NCBI GenBank assembly: GCA_030654015.1
Contig: JAURYI010000115.1
Span: 1-52,851 of the forward strand
DNA length: 52,851 nucleotides
From: Methylococcales bacterium
Lineage (GTDB): Bacteria; Pseudomonadota; Gammaproteobacteria; Methylococcales; Methylomonadaceae
Direction: 5' to 3'
Part shown: piece by piece, positions 44,966 through 52,851 of the stretch
How positions within the stretch are numbered: the first letter of the stretch is position 1
Layout of the letters: each line of letters starts with the position of its first letter
Made by a program: the position numbers and the translations under genes
The notes under the pieces: model-generated
What the model saw: only the letters and a program-made list of their open reading frames with translations
The model's database searches: none
What the model was told of the DNA's origin: nothing

Positions 44966-45907
44966 TTAAAGACTGTTTTTGGTAGCAAAAAAATCTTTGG
45001 CAACCGCCACATCAACATCAATTTGCGTTTGCAATTCGGCTAAAGAACCAAACCGCATTTCATCCCGAATTTTCTGTTTAAAATGCACTTCGACATATCG
45101 CCCATAAATTTCCTGATTAAAATCAAACAAATGGGTTTCCAACAGCACTTTTAAGCCACCATCAACCGTCGGGCGCGTACCGACATTGGCAATACCTGTA
45201 ATTTCCCGTCCATCAATCCCCGTCATCGTCACGGCAAACACGCCGTTAATAGGGGTATTTTTTCTGAACAGGCGGATATTAGCCGTCGGATAACCAATGG
45301 TTCTGCCGCGCTTATCACCGTGTGCTACGCGCCCGCAAATGGAATAACTATGCCCTAGTAACCGCTCGGCTTGTCTGACATCTCCGACACCTAAAGCATC
45401 GCGTATCAATGTGCTACTGACCCGCAAGCCGTCAATGTAATAAGACCCCGTATCTTCAACGGAAAAACCGTGCTGTTTGCCCTGTTCTTTCAATAACGCA
45501 AAATTACCGCGCCGCGCTTTGCCAAAATGAAAATCATCACCGATAACCAGATGTTTTACGTTGAGTTTTTTCAGCAGAATCTCATTAACAAACTGTTCGG
45601 CATCATAATTCGCAAACTCGCGATTGAATTTTACAATCAGTAAATTATCAACAGGCAATTGGTTAAATTGAATCACTTTTTCCCGCAGACGCATTAATCG
45701 AGTCGGTGCGTTGGCAGATAAAAAATATTCCAAGGGTTGCGGTTCAAAAATCATGATTACCACGGGTAAATTCAGTGTTCTACCGCGTGTTGCCAGTTTT
45801 TCAATTACCGCATGATGACCTAAATGCAGCCCGTCAAAATTGCCGATGCTGAGTACGCAACCATTTTCAAAAGGTTCTAAATGGCACAAGCCTCTAATTA
45901 AACGCAT
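44966..45907 (-). CDS. ribF: Bifunctional riboflavin kinase / FAD synthetase
   Basis: This 313-residue enzyme makes FMN and then FAD. The N-terminal nucleotidyltransferase (~1-180) has SIGNFDGLHLGHHAVIEKL and HLVIGDDFHFGKARRGNF. The C-terminal kinase (~185-310) has GHSYSICGRVAHGDKRGRTIGYPTANIRL and NVGTRPTVDGGLKVLLETHLFDF. Length is normal. Its start at 45907 faces the large envelope gene divergently; the gap holds a perfect palindrome. Confidence 0.96.
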   Translation of the reverse strand: MRLIRGLCHLEPFENGCVLSIGNFDGLHLGHHAVIEKLATRGRTLNLPVVIMIFEPQPLEYFLSANAPTRLMRLREKVIQFNQLPVDNLLIVKFNREFANYDAEQFVNEILLKKLNVKHLVIGDDFHFGKARRGNFALLKEQGKQHGFSVEDTGSYYIDGLRVSSTLIRDALGVGDVRQAERLLGHSYSICGRVAHGDKRGRTIGYPTANIRLFRKNTPINGVFAVTMTGIDGREITGIANVGTRPTVDGGLKVLLETHLFDFNQEIYGRYVEVHFKQKIRDEMRFGSLAELQTQIDVDVAVAKDFFATKNSL

Positions 45908-45965
45908 GAGATATTCATAAGCAAAAAAAGTTCATTTTATCATGAGTGGCGGGAGCTATAAAAAA

Positions 45966-45996
45966 GACCTGCGAGGTTTTAAAAACCTCGCAGGTC
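45966..45996. repeat. Palindromic element of the ACCTGCGAGGTTTT family, copy 2
   Basis: The 31-nt perfect palindrome consists of arms GACCTGCGAGGTTTT and its reverse complement around a single A. It lies between ribF and the large envelope gene, upstream of both starts; the core is shared with 42955-42993. Confidence 0.85.
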
Positions 45997-46073
45997 TAGT
46001 TTTCTTGTCTTTCGTGCTTTTCATGGACAATTTAGCGATAATTGAGCTTCACAATATTTATCAGGGTCGTGTC

Positions 46074-49000
46074 ATGAGTCGAATGTGTTGGTGCTTAGTT
46101 CTCAATCTTTTATTTTTTACGTCTTTTGCACAGGCTAAGCCATTAGCTCCTGATAAAGTCCCCGACGAACTTAAACCGTGGATAAACTGGGTATTGCAAG
46201 AGCAACCCGAACGTGACTGCCCATTTTTGTATAACAGCTTTGAACAGAAACACTGTAGCTGGGCGACTTCATTAAATTTAGCATTAAGCGCGAATAAAGG
46301 CGTATTTACCAGCAATGTGCAGGTGTATAGGGATGATGATTGGGTGGTGTTGGTCGGTGATGAAAAACACTGGCCGCTGTCGGTCACTGTCAACGGTAAA
46401 ACCGCCTTGGTGATGGAGCAAGACGGACAGCCCGCTATCAAACTGACCAAAGGGGCGTATGAAATTAAAGGCGAATTTTTATGGGATAGCATTCCTGATA
46501 ATTTAACTTTGCCCAATGATACAGGCTTGATTAGTCTGCAAATGAACGGGCAGACCATCAACGCACCGACGATAAAAGACGGGCAGTTGTGGTTAAAAGA
46601 AAGTGACCGAGGACAGGCGAAACCTGAAAACGTGCAGAATCGTGTTGATATGCAGGTATTTAGAAAAATCAGCGATGATGTGCCGATGCAGGTATTAACG
46701 CGCTTGGATTTACAAGTATCAGGTGTGCAACGGGAAGAAAAATTAGCTGGTGGGTTACTGGAAGGCTTTATTCCCTTGGAATTAAAAAGCCAATTACCCG
46801 CCCGATTAGAAGCCGATGGACGCTTGACCGTACAAGTGCGCCCGGGTCACTGGCAGATTGATGTAGTAGCGCGTAGCCCGCAAAACGTGGAGCAGTTAGC
46901 GTTACCCAAAGACACGCCCGATGCTGAAATCTGGGTGTTTGATGCTCGTCCTGCCTTGCGCGTGGTGGAAATTGACTCGCTCAGCACCATTGATGCCAGT
47001 CAAACCACGCTACCCGATGAGTGGCGCAATCTGCCCGCGTATAAAATCAATCCCGACCAAACTATGAGTTTTAAAGTGATACGGCGCGGCGATCCTGAAC
47101 CCGAACCGAATCAACTGAATCTGACGCGCAAAATATGGCTGGATTTTAATGGCTCAGGTTACACCGTCAACGACACTATCTCAGGCAAAATGACCAGCGG
47201 CTGGCGGTTGAACAGTTTGCCTGAAACCCAATTAGGTAAAGTCACCTTGAACGGTAGCAGTCAATTAATTACCAAACACGGCGCGACCAATAAAGAAGGC
47301 GTGGAAGTGCGTAACGGTTCGCTGTTACTGGAAGCGGACAGCCGCATACAGGGCAAAATAGGACGCATGAGCGCGGTGGGTTGGGAGCAGACCTTTAATC
47401 AGGTGACTGCCGAACTGAATTTACCCCCCGGCTGGCGATTAATCGCCGCCACGGGTGTGGATAACGTTCCCGACAGTTGGCTTGCCCGCTGGACGTTGCT
47501 GGATTTATTTTTAGTGCTGATTACTGCCATTACCGTTGGCAAATTATGGAATCGCTATTGGGGCGGGTTGGCGTTGCTGACCTTAACGTTAATCTGGCAT
47601 GAAAGCGATGCACCGCAGTTTATCTGGTTGCATATCTTAGCGGCAACCGCGTTGCTCAGCGTGTTACCGCAAAACCGATTTTTTAGCATCATCAATTGGT
47701 ATCGGCGCGGTTGTTGGTTGATATTGGTGGCGATTGTGTTGCCGTTTATGGTGCAGCAGGTGCGTATCGGCATTTATCCGCAATTGGAAAGACCTCTGAT
47801 GGATATTTATCAAGACGGTGGTTATGCGACAGGAGGGCAGGTTATGCCTATGGCTTTGCCAGTAGCACCTGCCCCTATGACTATGGATGCAGAACAGCAA
47901 GCCGAAGCGGTGATGGATGAAATGGTTGAGGAAAAAGCGGGCAGCGTTGAGCGTAAGATGGAAGCTCCCGCTCTGCGAAAAATGATTAGACCTAAAGAAG
48001 CTGAACCGCAACAACAAACACAAAATAACTACAGCAGTTACAGTAAATCCGATTTCCAGCGCGTTGACCCCAAAGCCAAAGTACAAACAGGGCCGGGCTT
48101 ACCGCAATGGCAATGGCATAAAGTCATGTTGTCGTGGAATGGTTCAGTGGATGCTAATCAGCAACTGAGTTTATGGTATTTATCACCTACCATGACCATG
48201 TTGCTTAACTTTGTGCGCGTGCTGTTAGTGGCATTGTTGGCATTATTGATGGTGGGCAGTGCCTTAATTCCGCCGTCTTTTATCAATCGTTTTGGTTCAG
48301 CAAGCAAAGCCACGCCGTTATTACTGGCGTTGCTGGTGCTGTGTGTTGCCCTGCCTAACCAAAACGTTTATGCAGACGATTTTCCGAATGATGCCTTGTT
48401 AAAACAACTGCACGACAAGCTACAAGAAGAAGTCACACCTGATTGTTTGCCCGCGTGTGCGCATATTCAGCAAATGACTATGACGATTAACGACAAGGAC
48501 ATTCAAATCAGCTTGCAAATCCACGCGCAAGAATCGGTGGTATTGCCGTTACCCGCTGATTATTCGCAATGGTTTCCGAATCAAGTTACTGTCGATGGCA
48601 AAGCCGCCGAAGCCTTGTATCGTGCCGATAACGGGTTGTGGATTCATTTAACACAAGGTGAGCATAATGTGGTGCTGCATGGTGTACCGCCTGTACTGAG
48701 CAAATTTACCTTACCGCTGCCGCTAAAACCCAAGCGCGTCACTGTGGAAAAAACAGGCTGGGAAGTGTTCGGTTTGCAGGAAAACGGCTGGACAGATGAG
48801 CAACTGCAATTCAGCCGTGTGCAAACTGCCGAACAAGACAATAAAAAAACCACTTTGGAACAAGGCGCGTTACCGCCGTTTGTCCGTGTAGAGCGCACCT
48901 TGAAACTGGGCTTGGACTGGCGCGTCGTGACCGAAATTACCCGCCTGTCGCCCAATAATTCGGCGGTGCTGTTAAACGTGCCGTTACTGAAAGGTGAATC

Positions 49001-50252
49001 GGTTATCAGCGAAAACATCCGCGTGAAAGACGCTAAGGTGGAAGTCAACATGGCGGCGCAACAAACCACCATGCAGTGGGAATCGGTGCTGGAAAAAGCC
49101 GACAAGCTGGATTTAACCGCACCTGATACGGCGCAATGGATAGAAGTGTGGCAAGCCGATGTCAGTCCTATCTGGCATCTTGACGCAGCGGGCATCGCCA
49201 TGATTCACAGCGTTAATTTATCGCAATGGCTACCCGAATGGCATCCATTTCCCAAGGAAACCATTAGCTTAACTATCACTCGTCCCGAACCCGTAGCAGG
49301 GCAAACCCTGACCATAGACAACAGCCGTTTAACGGTGACCCAAGGTGAGCGGATGCGTGATGTGGTGTTAAAAGCCAGCATCCGCAGTTCACAAGGCTTG
49401 CAACACACGCTGACCTTACCCGAAAACGCGACACTACAATCGGTGCTGATAGACGGTAGAAGCCAACCATTACGCCAAGAAGGCAGAAAACTCACCTTGC
49501 CGATTAATCCGACTAAACAAGAAGTCACCCTCACATGGCAAGAGCCTGTCGGCATTAGCACTATCAGCCGCGTGTCTACCGTTGATTTAGGGCAGGATAG
49601 CGTCAACAGCAATCTCACTCTGAACTTGGGACAAGACCGCTGGGTGCTGTTTGCCTTTGGCCCGACCTTTGGGCCGATTATTTTATTCTGGGGCGTGTTG
49701 GTGGTTATTTTCTTGGTATCGTTCGGGCTGGGCAAAGTGACACTGACACCGTTAAAAAACTGGCAGTGGTTTTTATTGCTGGTCGGCTTGAGTCAAATTC
49801 CGCTGGAAGCCGCAGGGATTGTCATTGCGTGGTTGATGTTGTTAGGCTGGCGCGTGAGTCAGTCCAGCGAACAAACACGATTCTTTAACGCGCTACAAGT
49901 CGGTCTCGGTTTATTGACGCTGGGCGCGTTAGGTGTGTTATTTTTTGCCGTTGCTCAAGGTTTATTGGATGCGCCTGATATGAACGTGACAGGTAATCAA
50001 TCATCGCCGTTTGCTTTGAATTGGTATCAAGACCGTAGCGCGTCTACCTTACCCGCCGCCAGTGTGTTGTCCCTGCCGCTTATCGTCTATCGCTTATTGA
50101 TGCTGGCGTGGGCGTTATGGTTGGCGAGTGCATTACTCAACTGGCTAAAATGGGGCTGGGTGTGTTTTTCCAGCAATGGTTTGTGGCGGAAGAAAGTCGT
50201 GGTTGACAAGAAAACAGTAGTAACAGAGCCGCCTAAAACAGATAAGTTATAA
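46074..50252 (+). CDS. Very large envelope membrane protein of unknown function with two similar halves
   Basis: This 1,392-residue protein has a signal peptide (MSRMCWCLVLNLLFFTSFAQA). A beta-rich extracytoplasmic region follows to ~465, then three or so membrane helices (~470-575). A Met/Gln/Glu-rich low-complexity stretch (~590-660), a helix (~695-735), a second beta-rich region (~760-1200) and a C-terminal membrane bundle (~1205-1370) complete it. Both beta-rich parts start with a Cys-pair (ERDCPFLYN...KHCSW and TPDCLPACAHI) and then VTVNGK/VTVDGK and LTKGAYEI/LTQGEHNV, so they look like a duplication. The ATG at 46074 is chosen over an in-frame start at 45942, which would translate through the palindrome. 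I recognise no family. Two Cys pairs suggest a periplasmic disulfide role. Confidence 0.7.
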   Translation: MSRMCWCLVLNLLFFTSFAQAKPLAPDKVPDELKPWINWVLQEQPERDCPFLYNSFEQKHCSWATSLNLALSANKGVFTSNVQVYRDDDWVVLVGDEKHWPLSVTVNGKTALVMEQDGQPAIKLTKGAYEIKGEFLWDSIPDNLTLPNDTGLISLQMNGQTINAPTIKDGQLWLKESDRGQAKPENVQNRVDMQVFRKISDDVPMQVLTRLDLQVSGVQREEKLAGGLLEGFIPLELKSQLPARLEADGRLTVQVRPGHWQIDVVARSPQNVEQLALPKDTPDAEIWVFDARPALRVVEIDSLSTIDASQTTLPDEWRNLPAYKINPDQTMSFKVIRRGDPEPEPNQLNLTRKIWLDFNGSGYTVNDTISGKMTSGWRLNSLPETQLGKVTLNGSSQLITKHGATNKEGVEVRNGSLLLEADSRIQGKIGRMSAVGWEQTFNQVTAELNLPPGWRLIAATGVDNVPDSWLARWTLLDLFLVLITAITVGKLWNRYWGGLALLTLTLIWHESDAPQFIWLHILAATALLSVLPQNRFFSIINWYRRGCWLILVAIVLPFMVQQVRIGIYPQLERPLMDIYQDGGYATGGQVMPMALPVAPAPMTMDAEQQAEAVMDEMVEEKAGSVERKMEAPALRKMIRPKEAEPQQQTQNNYSSYSKSDFQRVDPKAKVQTGPGLPQWQWHKVMLSWNGSVDANQQLSLWYLSPTMTMLLNFVRVLLVALLALLMVGSALIPPSFINRFGSASKATPLLLALLVLCVALPNQNVYADDFPNDALLKQLHDKLQEEVTPDCLPACAHIQQMTMTINDKDIQISLQIHAQESVVLPLPADYSQWFPNQVTVDGKAAEALYRADNGLWIHLTQGEHNVVLHGVPPVLSKFTLPLPLKPKRVTVEKTGWEVFGLQENGWTDEQLQFSRVQTAEQDNKKTTLEQGALPPFVRVERTLKLGLDWRVVTEITRLSPNNSAVLLNVPLLKGESVISENIRVKDAKVEVNMAAQQTTMQWESVLEKADKLDLTAPDTAQWIEVWQADVSPIWHLDAAGIAMIHSVNLSQWLPEWHPFPKETISLTITRPEPVAGQTLTIDNSRLTVTQGERMRDVVLKASIRSSQGLQHTLTLPENATLQSVLIDGRSQPLRQEGRKLTLPINPTKQEVTLTWQEPVGISTISRVSTVDLGQDSVNSNLTLNLGQDRWVLFAFGPTFGPIILFWGVLVVIFLVSFGLGKVTLTPLKNWQWFLLLVGLSQIPLEAAGIVIAWLMLLGWRVSQSSEQTRFFNALQVGLGLLTLGALGVLFFAVAQGLLDAPDMNVTGNQSSPFALNWYQDRSASTLPAASVLSLPLIVYRLLMLAWALWLASALLNWLKWGWVCFSSNGLWRKKVVVDKKTVVTEPPKTDKL

Positions 50253-50265
50253 ACGAGTTATGTCT

Positions 50266-50288
50266 CATGCCACACGCGGTGTGGCATG
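50266..50288. terminator. Perfect hairpin after the large envelope gene
   Basis: Arms CATGCCACAC and GTGTGGCATG around GCG, 14 bp after the stop codon. There is no T-run, so it may be a structured 3' end or a palindromic repeat. Confidence 0.5.
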
Positions 50289-50317
50289 GGCGTATCATTA
50301 TTACTGGGGCTACCATG

Positions 50318-50367
50318 TCTCGTTTCCACGCACCGCATGAAATGCAGTGATAGCCTGCTACACGGCA
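50318..50367. repeat. Dispersed intergenic repeat (CTCGTTCCCACGC family), copy 2
   Basis: This starts TCTCGTTTCCACGCACC and contains GAAATGCAGTGATAGCCTGCTAC, matching 21197-21245 along most of its length with scattered changes. It lies in the 197-bp gap upstream of msbA. Confidence 0.6.
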
Positions 50368-50449
50368 CATCTCATAAAGAAAATAGCCATTTTGCCTACT
50401 TTACGCCTATACTTTGCGTCCTTTGCGTTTCCATTTACACAACAATAAT

Positions 50450-52207
50450 ATGAAAAAAGAACTTAGCGGTAATGCGAAAATCTACAAACGATTATTGACT
50501 TACCTAGCTCCGCATAAAATCCTGTTTATAGTCAGCATCTTCGGATTTTTAATCTATTCAGCGACCCAGCCGTTATTTGCGGCGTTGATTAAAAACATCA
50601 TCAACACCTTACAAAGCCACTCACGCGAGAAAATGTATCTGCTACCCATCTGGTTCAGCGGCTTGATTGTGGTGCGCAGTATCGGCGCATTTTTGGGTAA
50701 CTATTTTTTAGCCAAAGTGTCCTGTAATGTAGTGCATCATTTGCGCTGTGAGATTTTTGATAAATACACCGAATTACCCACCGTGTATTTTGATGCCAAT
50801 AACAGCGGACACATGATTTCCCGCATTACCAATAATGTCGGACAAGTGACCAATGCGGCAACCGATGCCATTCGTACTTTTGTCCGCGAAGGTTTAACTG
50901 CACTGGGTTTATTGGCGTACCTGTTTTACAGTAACTGGGAATTGTCGTTAGTGTTTATCGGCATTGCCCCGATTATTGCCGTATTAGTGGTGTATGTCAG
51001 TAAGCGGTTGCGCACCATCAGTAAAAAAATTCAGGAATCCATCGGCGATATAACCCACATTACCTCAGAATTAGTCGGCGGTTATCGCGTGGTACGCAGT
51101 TATGGCGGCGAAGATTATGAGAAACAACGCTTTTTAGACAGCAGCTTATTTAATCGTCGGCAGTCGTTAAAACTATCGACGACTATTTCCATTCACACGC
51201 CCGTGCTGCAAATTATTATTGCCATCGCCTTATCGGGTTTGATGTATATGGCATTGTTTTTTATGAAAGAATCCACAACAGGTGCTTTTGTCGGTTATTT
51301 AACAGCGGCGTTTTTATTACCTAGACCAATACGTCAGCTGAGTGATGCCAACAGCGATATACAAAAAGGCATTGTTGCCGCTGAATCGCTGTTTGAAATT
51401 CTCGATGAAAGAAGCGAAGTTGACGAAGGTGATTATGAAGTTGACCGTTGTGTCGGTACGCTGGAATTTAAAAATTTAACGTTTCAATATGAAGGTGTCA
51501 GTGAACCCGCGTTGATAGACATTAATTTTAAAGCCGAAGCAGGACAGACTATCGCACTGGTCGGTGCGTCGGGTAGCGGAAAAAGTACCTTGGTCAGTTT
51601 GGTATCACGGTTTTATAACCATGAAAAAGGCGAAATACTGCTCGATGGCGTAGAAATCAGCCACTATAAACTGAACAATTTACGCAAACAAATTGCCTTG
51701 GTAAATCAGCAAGTGACTTTATTCAATGACACCGTGTTTAATAATATCGCTTACGGCGCGTTGGCGGGTGCTAGTCGAGAAGCCGTTACCGCCGCCGCCA
51801 TTGATGCCTATGCGATGGAATTTATCAGCAACATGGAGCAGGGTTTAGACACCGAAATCGGCGAAAACGGCGTAAAATTATCAGGCGGACAACGGCAACG
51901 TTTGGCACTTGCCCGCGCCTTATTGAAAGATGCACCGCTATTGATATTGGATGAAGCGACTTCTGCACTTGATACCGAATCAGAACGTTATATTCAGGTT
52001 GCCTTGCAAAAAGTTATGGGGCAACGCACTACCTTAGTCATTGCACATCGGTTATCGACCATCGAAAATGCCGATATGATTCTAGTCATGGAGCAAGGAC
52101 GCATTGTCGAACAAGGTTCACATCAGGAATTAATTGATAAAAATGGCGCATACTCCCGTTTACACGCCATACAATTTAAAGAACAACCTGATCCCGCTGA
52201 TTTATAG
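50450..52207 (+). CDS. msbA: Lipid A/phospholipid ABC exporter MsbA
   Basis: This 585-residue half-transporter flips lipid A-core to the outer leaflet of the inner membrane using ATP. The membrane domain (~20-315) has six helices and [21 protein letters not shown]. The ATPase domain (~345-580) contains Walker [11 protein letters not shown], the Q-loop NQQVTLF, signature [20 protein letters not shown], Walker [13 protein letters not shown] and H-loop VIAHRLSTI. The start at 50450 gives [10 protein letters not shown]; a 12-residue upstream extension has no homology. Length matches E. coli MsbA (582). Confidence 0.93.
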   Translation: MKKELSGNAKIYKRLLTYLAPHKILFIVSIFGFLIYSATQPLFAALIKNIINTLQSHSREKMYLLPIWFSGLIVVRSIGAFLGNYFLAKVSCNVVHHLRCEIFDKYTELPTVYFDANNSGHMISRITNNVGQVTNAATDAIRTFVREGLTALGLLAYLFYSNWELSLVFIGIAPIIAVLVVYVSKRLRTISKKIQESIGDITHITSELVGGYRVVRSYGGEDYEKQRFLDSSLFNRRQSLKLSTTISIHTPVLQIIIAIALSGLMYMALFFMKESTTGAFVGYLTAAFLLPRPIRQLSDANSDIQKGIVAAESLFEILDERSEVDEGDYEVDRCVGTLEFKNLTFQYEGVSEPALIDINFKAEAGQTIALVGASGSGKSTLVSLVSRFYNHEKGEILLDGVEISHYKLNNLRKQIALVNQQVTLFNDTVFNNIAYGALAGASREAVTAAAIDAYAMEFISNMEQGLDTEIGENGVKLSGGQRQRLALARALLKDAPLLILDEATSALDTESERYIQVALQKVMGQRTTLVIAHRLSTIENADMILVMEQGRIVEQGSHQELIDKNGAYSRLHAIQFKEQPDPADL

Positions 52208-52218
52208 TAAAGTTAAAA

Positions 52219-52233
52219 ATGACTGGCAGTCAT
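52219..52233. repeat. Partial copy of the ATGACTG...CAGTCAT palindrome
   Basis: ATGACTGGCAGTCAT corresponds to the outer arms of the 34-bp palindrome with the centre removed. It lies 12 bp after the msbA stop codon. Confidence 0.5.
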
Positions 52234-52308
52234 TTAATACTGTTCAGCGACCGTTCAGTCAGCAATTGGAAAATCACAATTTTATTTAACCACTTAAGAG
52301 AACGTATC

Positions 52309-52818
52309 ATGAATTCGACTTCTGCATTAAAAATGGGTGTACTGGTTAGCGTCTTGTTGTCACTTGGACTAACAGCCGCCCACGCCGCACCTAAACAAAG
52401 AATCATCTGGGTAGACCGTGACGGCTATCTTGCTGATCCGAGTGAAACAGCCGCTTGTGAAGATCAAGCCAATACAGGCGATGACAGCAATCCGCTGGCA
52501 GGTGGTGATGCCTTGAGTATCATTAAAAATGTTGCCACTAAAGCCTTAGTCCCACCCAATCAAATTGATGGTTGTATGCAAGGCAAAGGCTATCTGAAGA
52601 AAACCGTCACAGGTAGTAAACTGCCACCGACCAGACCGACAGGTTATCAACAACCACAACAAGGCTATCCGCAACAGCAGGGTTATCCTCAGCAGCAAGG
52701 CTACCCGCAACAGCAAGGTTATCCTCAACAAGGCTATCCGCAACAGCAAGGTTATCCTCAACAACAAGGCTACCCGCAACAACAGGGTTATCCTCAGCAA
52801 CCTGTTTATCCGAAATAA
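52309..52818 (+). CDS. Secreted protein with C-terminal Pro-Gln-Gly-Tyr repeats
   Basis: This 169-residue product has a signal peptide ([28 protein letters not shown], ~28 residues). A ~75-residue globular part follows with two Cys (ACEDQ and GCMQG), which may form a disulfide. The final ~60 residues are about nine tandem units of the type GYPQQQ. Such low-complexity tails are hydrophilic and often flexible surface or wall-binding segments. The start at 52309 is taken as the signal-peptide Met; the frame extends to 52219 without support. The gene follows msbA but is probably separate. Confidence 0.7.
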   Translation: MNSTSALKMGVLVSVLLSLGLTAAHAAPKQRIIWVDRDGYLADPSETAACEDQANTGDDSNPLAGGDALSIIKNVATKALVPPNQIDGCMQGKGYLKKTVTGSKLPPTRPTGYQQPQQGYPQQQGYPQQQGYPQQQGYPQQGYPQQQGYPQQQGYPQQQGYPQQPVYPK

Positions 52819-52830
52819 GACTGTAGATTG

Positions 52831-52851
52831 GGTTGCCGCTTTTTGGCAACC
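52831..52851. terminator. Hairpin cut by the window end
   Basis: GGTTGCC and GGCAACC pair around GCTTTTT, 12 bp after the stop codon of the repeat-protein gene. It is likely a terminator, but sequence beyond the window would be needed for the T-tract. Confidence 0.5.

Noticed and set aside
45942-46073. In-frame start of the large envelope gene at 45942
   Set aside because: It would translate through a perfect palindrome and put a hydrophobic segment ahead of the evident signal peptide at 46074.
47664-49735. Antisense ORFs within the large envelope gene
   Set aside because: They have no recognisable motifs and overlap a long coding frame.
52660-52815. CRISPR-like array
   Set aside because: The short repeats are in-frame GYPQQ codons in a secreted protein.
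1-52851. tRNA, rRNA, tmRNA or riboswitches
   Set aside because: I looked in all gaps over about 100 bp and saw no cloverleaf or known conserved core; FMN, SAM or similar riboswitch motifs are not evident upstream of ribF or metA.

Overview
The window reads as a chromosomal stretch of a gammaproteobacterium, most likely a methanotroph or other methylotroph of the Methylococcales type. The evidence is an MxaJ/XoxJ-like periplasmic binding protein, a divergent phosphoenolpyruvate carboxylase, and typical gammaproteobacterial gene sets (surE-pcm, prfB/lysS, hemH-folE, metA, MsbA, RibF). Housekeeping genes are moderately AT-rich (mid-40s % G+C by eye). Several accessory segments are clearly more AT-rich.

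Layout. (1) 1-1032: the tail of an IS4-family transposase abuts a histidine-kinase remnant, followed by an intact FixJ-type response regulator. (2) 1310-4761: ppc and an Smr-domain protein. (3) 4750-9963: an accessory island bracketed by two diverged ~90-bp direct repeats that look like duplicates of an ancestral smr/surE intergenic region. It carries a FabZ-like protein whose catalytic His is Cys, a lipoprotein with a truncated-haemoglobin-like fold but no haem ligand, a truncated RecQ-type exonuclease fragment and a complete three-gene Zorya type II-like anti-phage operon (zorA, zorB, HNH zorE). (4) 9961-16856: a tight forward run, surE-pcm-TPR/O-GlcNAc transferase-GINT1-like glycosyl protein-rpiA-YheT hydrolase. 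(5) 16858-25793, reverse: gamma-glutamylcyclotransferase-like gene, metA, a P-loop ATPase, a small acidic protein, lysS, phrB, a type II restriction-modification pair and prfB with its programmed frameshift. The R-M pair and phrB sit inside what is normally a prfB-lysS operon. (6) 26059-32011: a TPR protein, then SLT transglycosylase, purT, a membrane-anchored MutS-like ATPase, hemH and folE in reverse. (7) 32150-35251: a decayed conflict locus, with a caspase-STAND ATPase gene broken by two nonsense codons and a mini-IS, facing a truncated Trypco1-like gene. (8) 35211-39862: an AlbA_2 membrane protein and a MASE1-PAS-GGDEF-EAL protein. (9) 40038-45907: XoxJ-like protein, a lipoprotein, a Cys-repeat secreted protein, TudS/DUF1722, an HD-GYP regulator, gloB and ribF. 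(10) 46074-52818: a huge duplicated envelope protein of unknown function, MsbA and a Pro/Gln/Tyr/Gly-repeat secreted protein.

The main themes are defence (one apparently intact Zorya, one apparently intact R-M, one dead caspase-STAND system) and small palindromic repeats, one of which lies in frame inside a gene. The methyltransferase closely resembles YhdJ, which methylates ATGCAT, and by hand I found no ATGCAT anywhere in the window, although roughly 15 would be expected from base composition.
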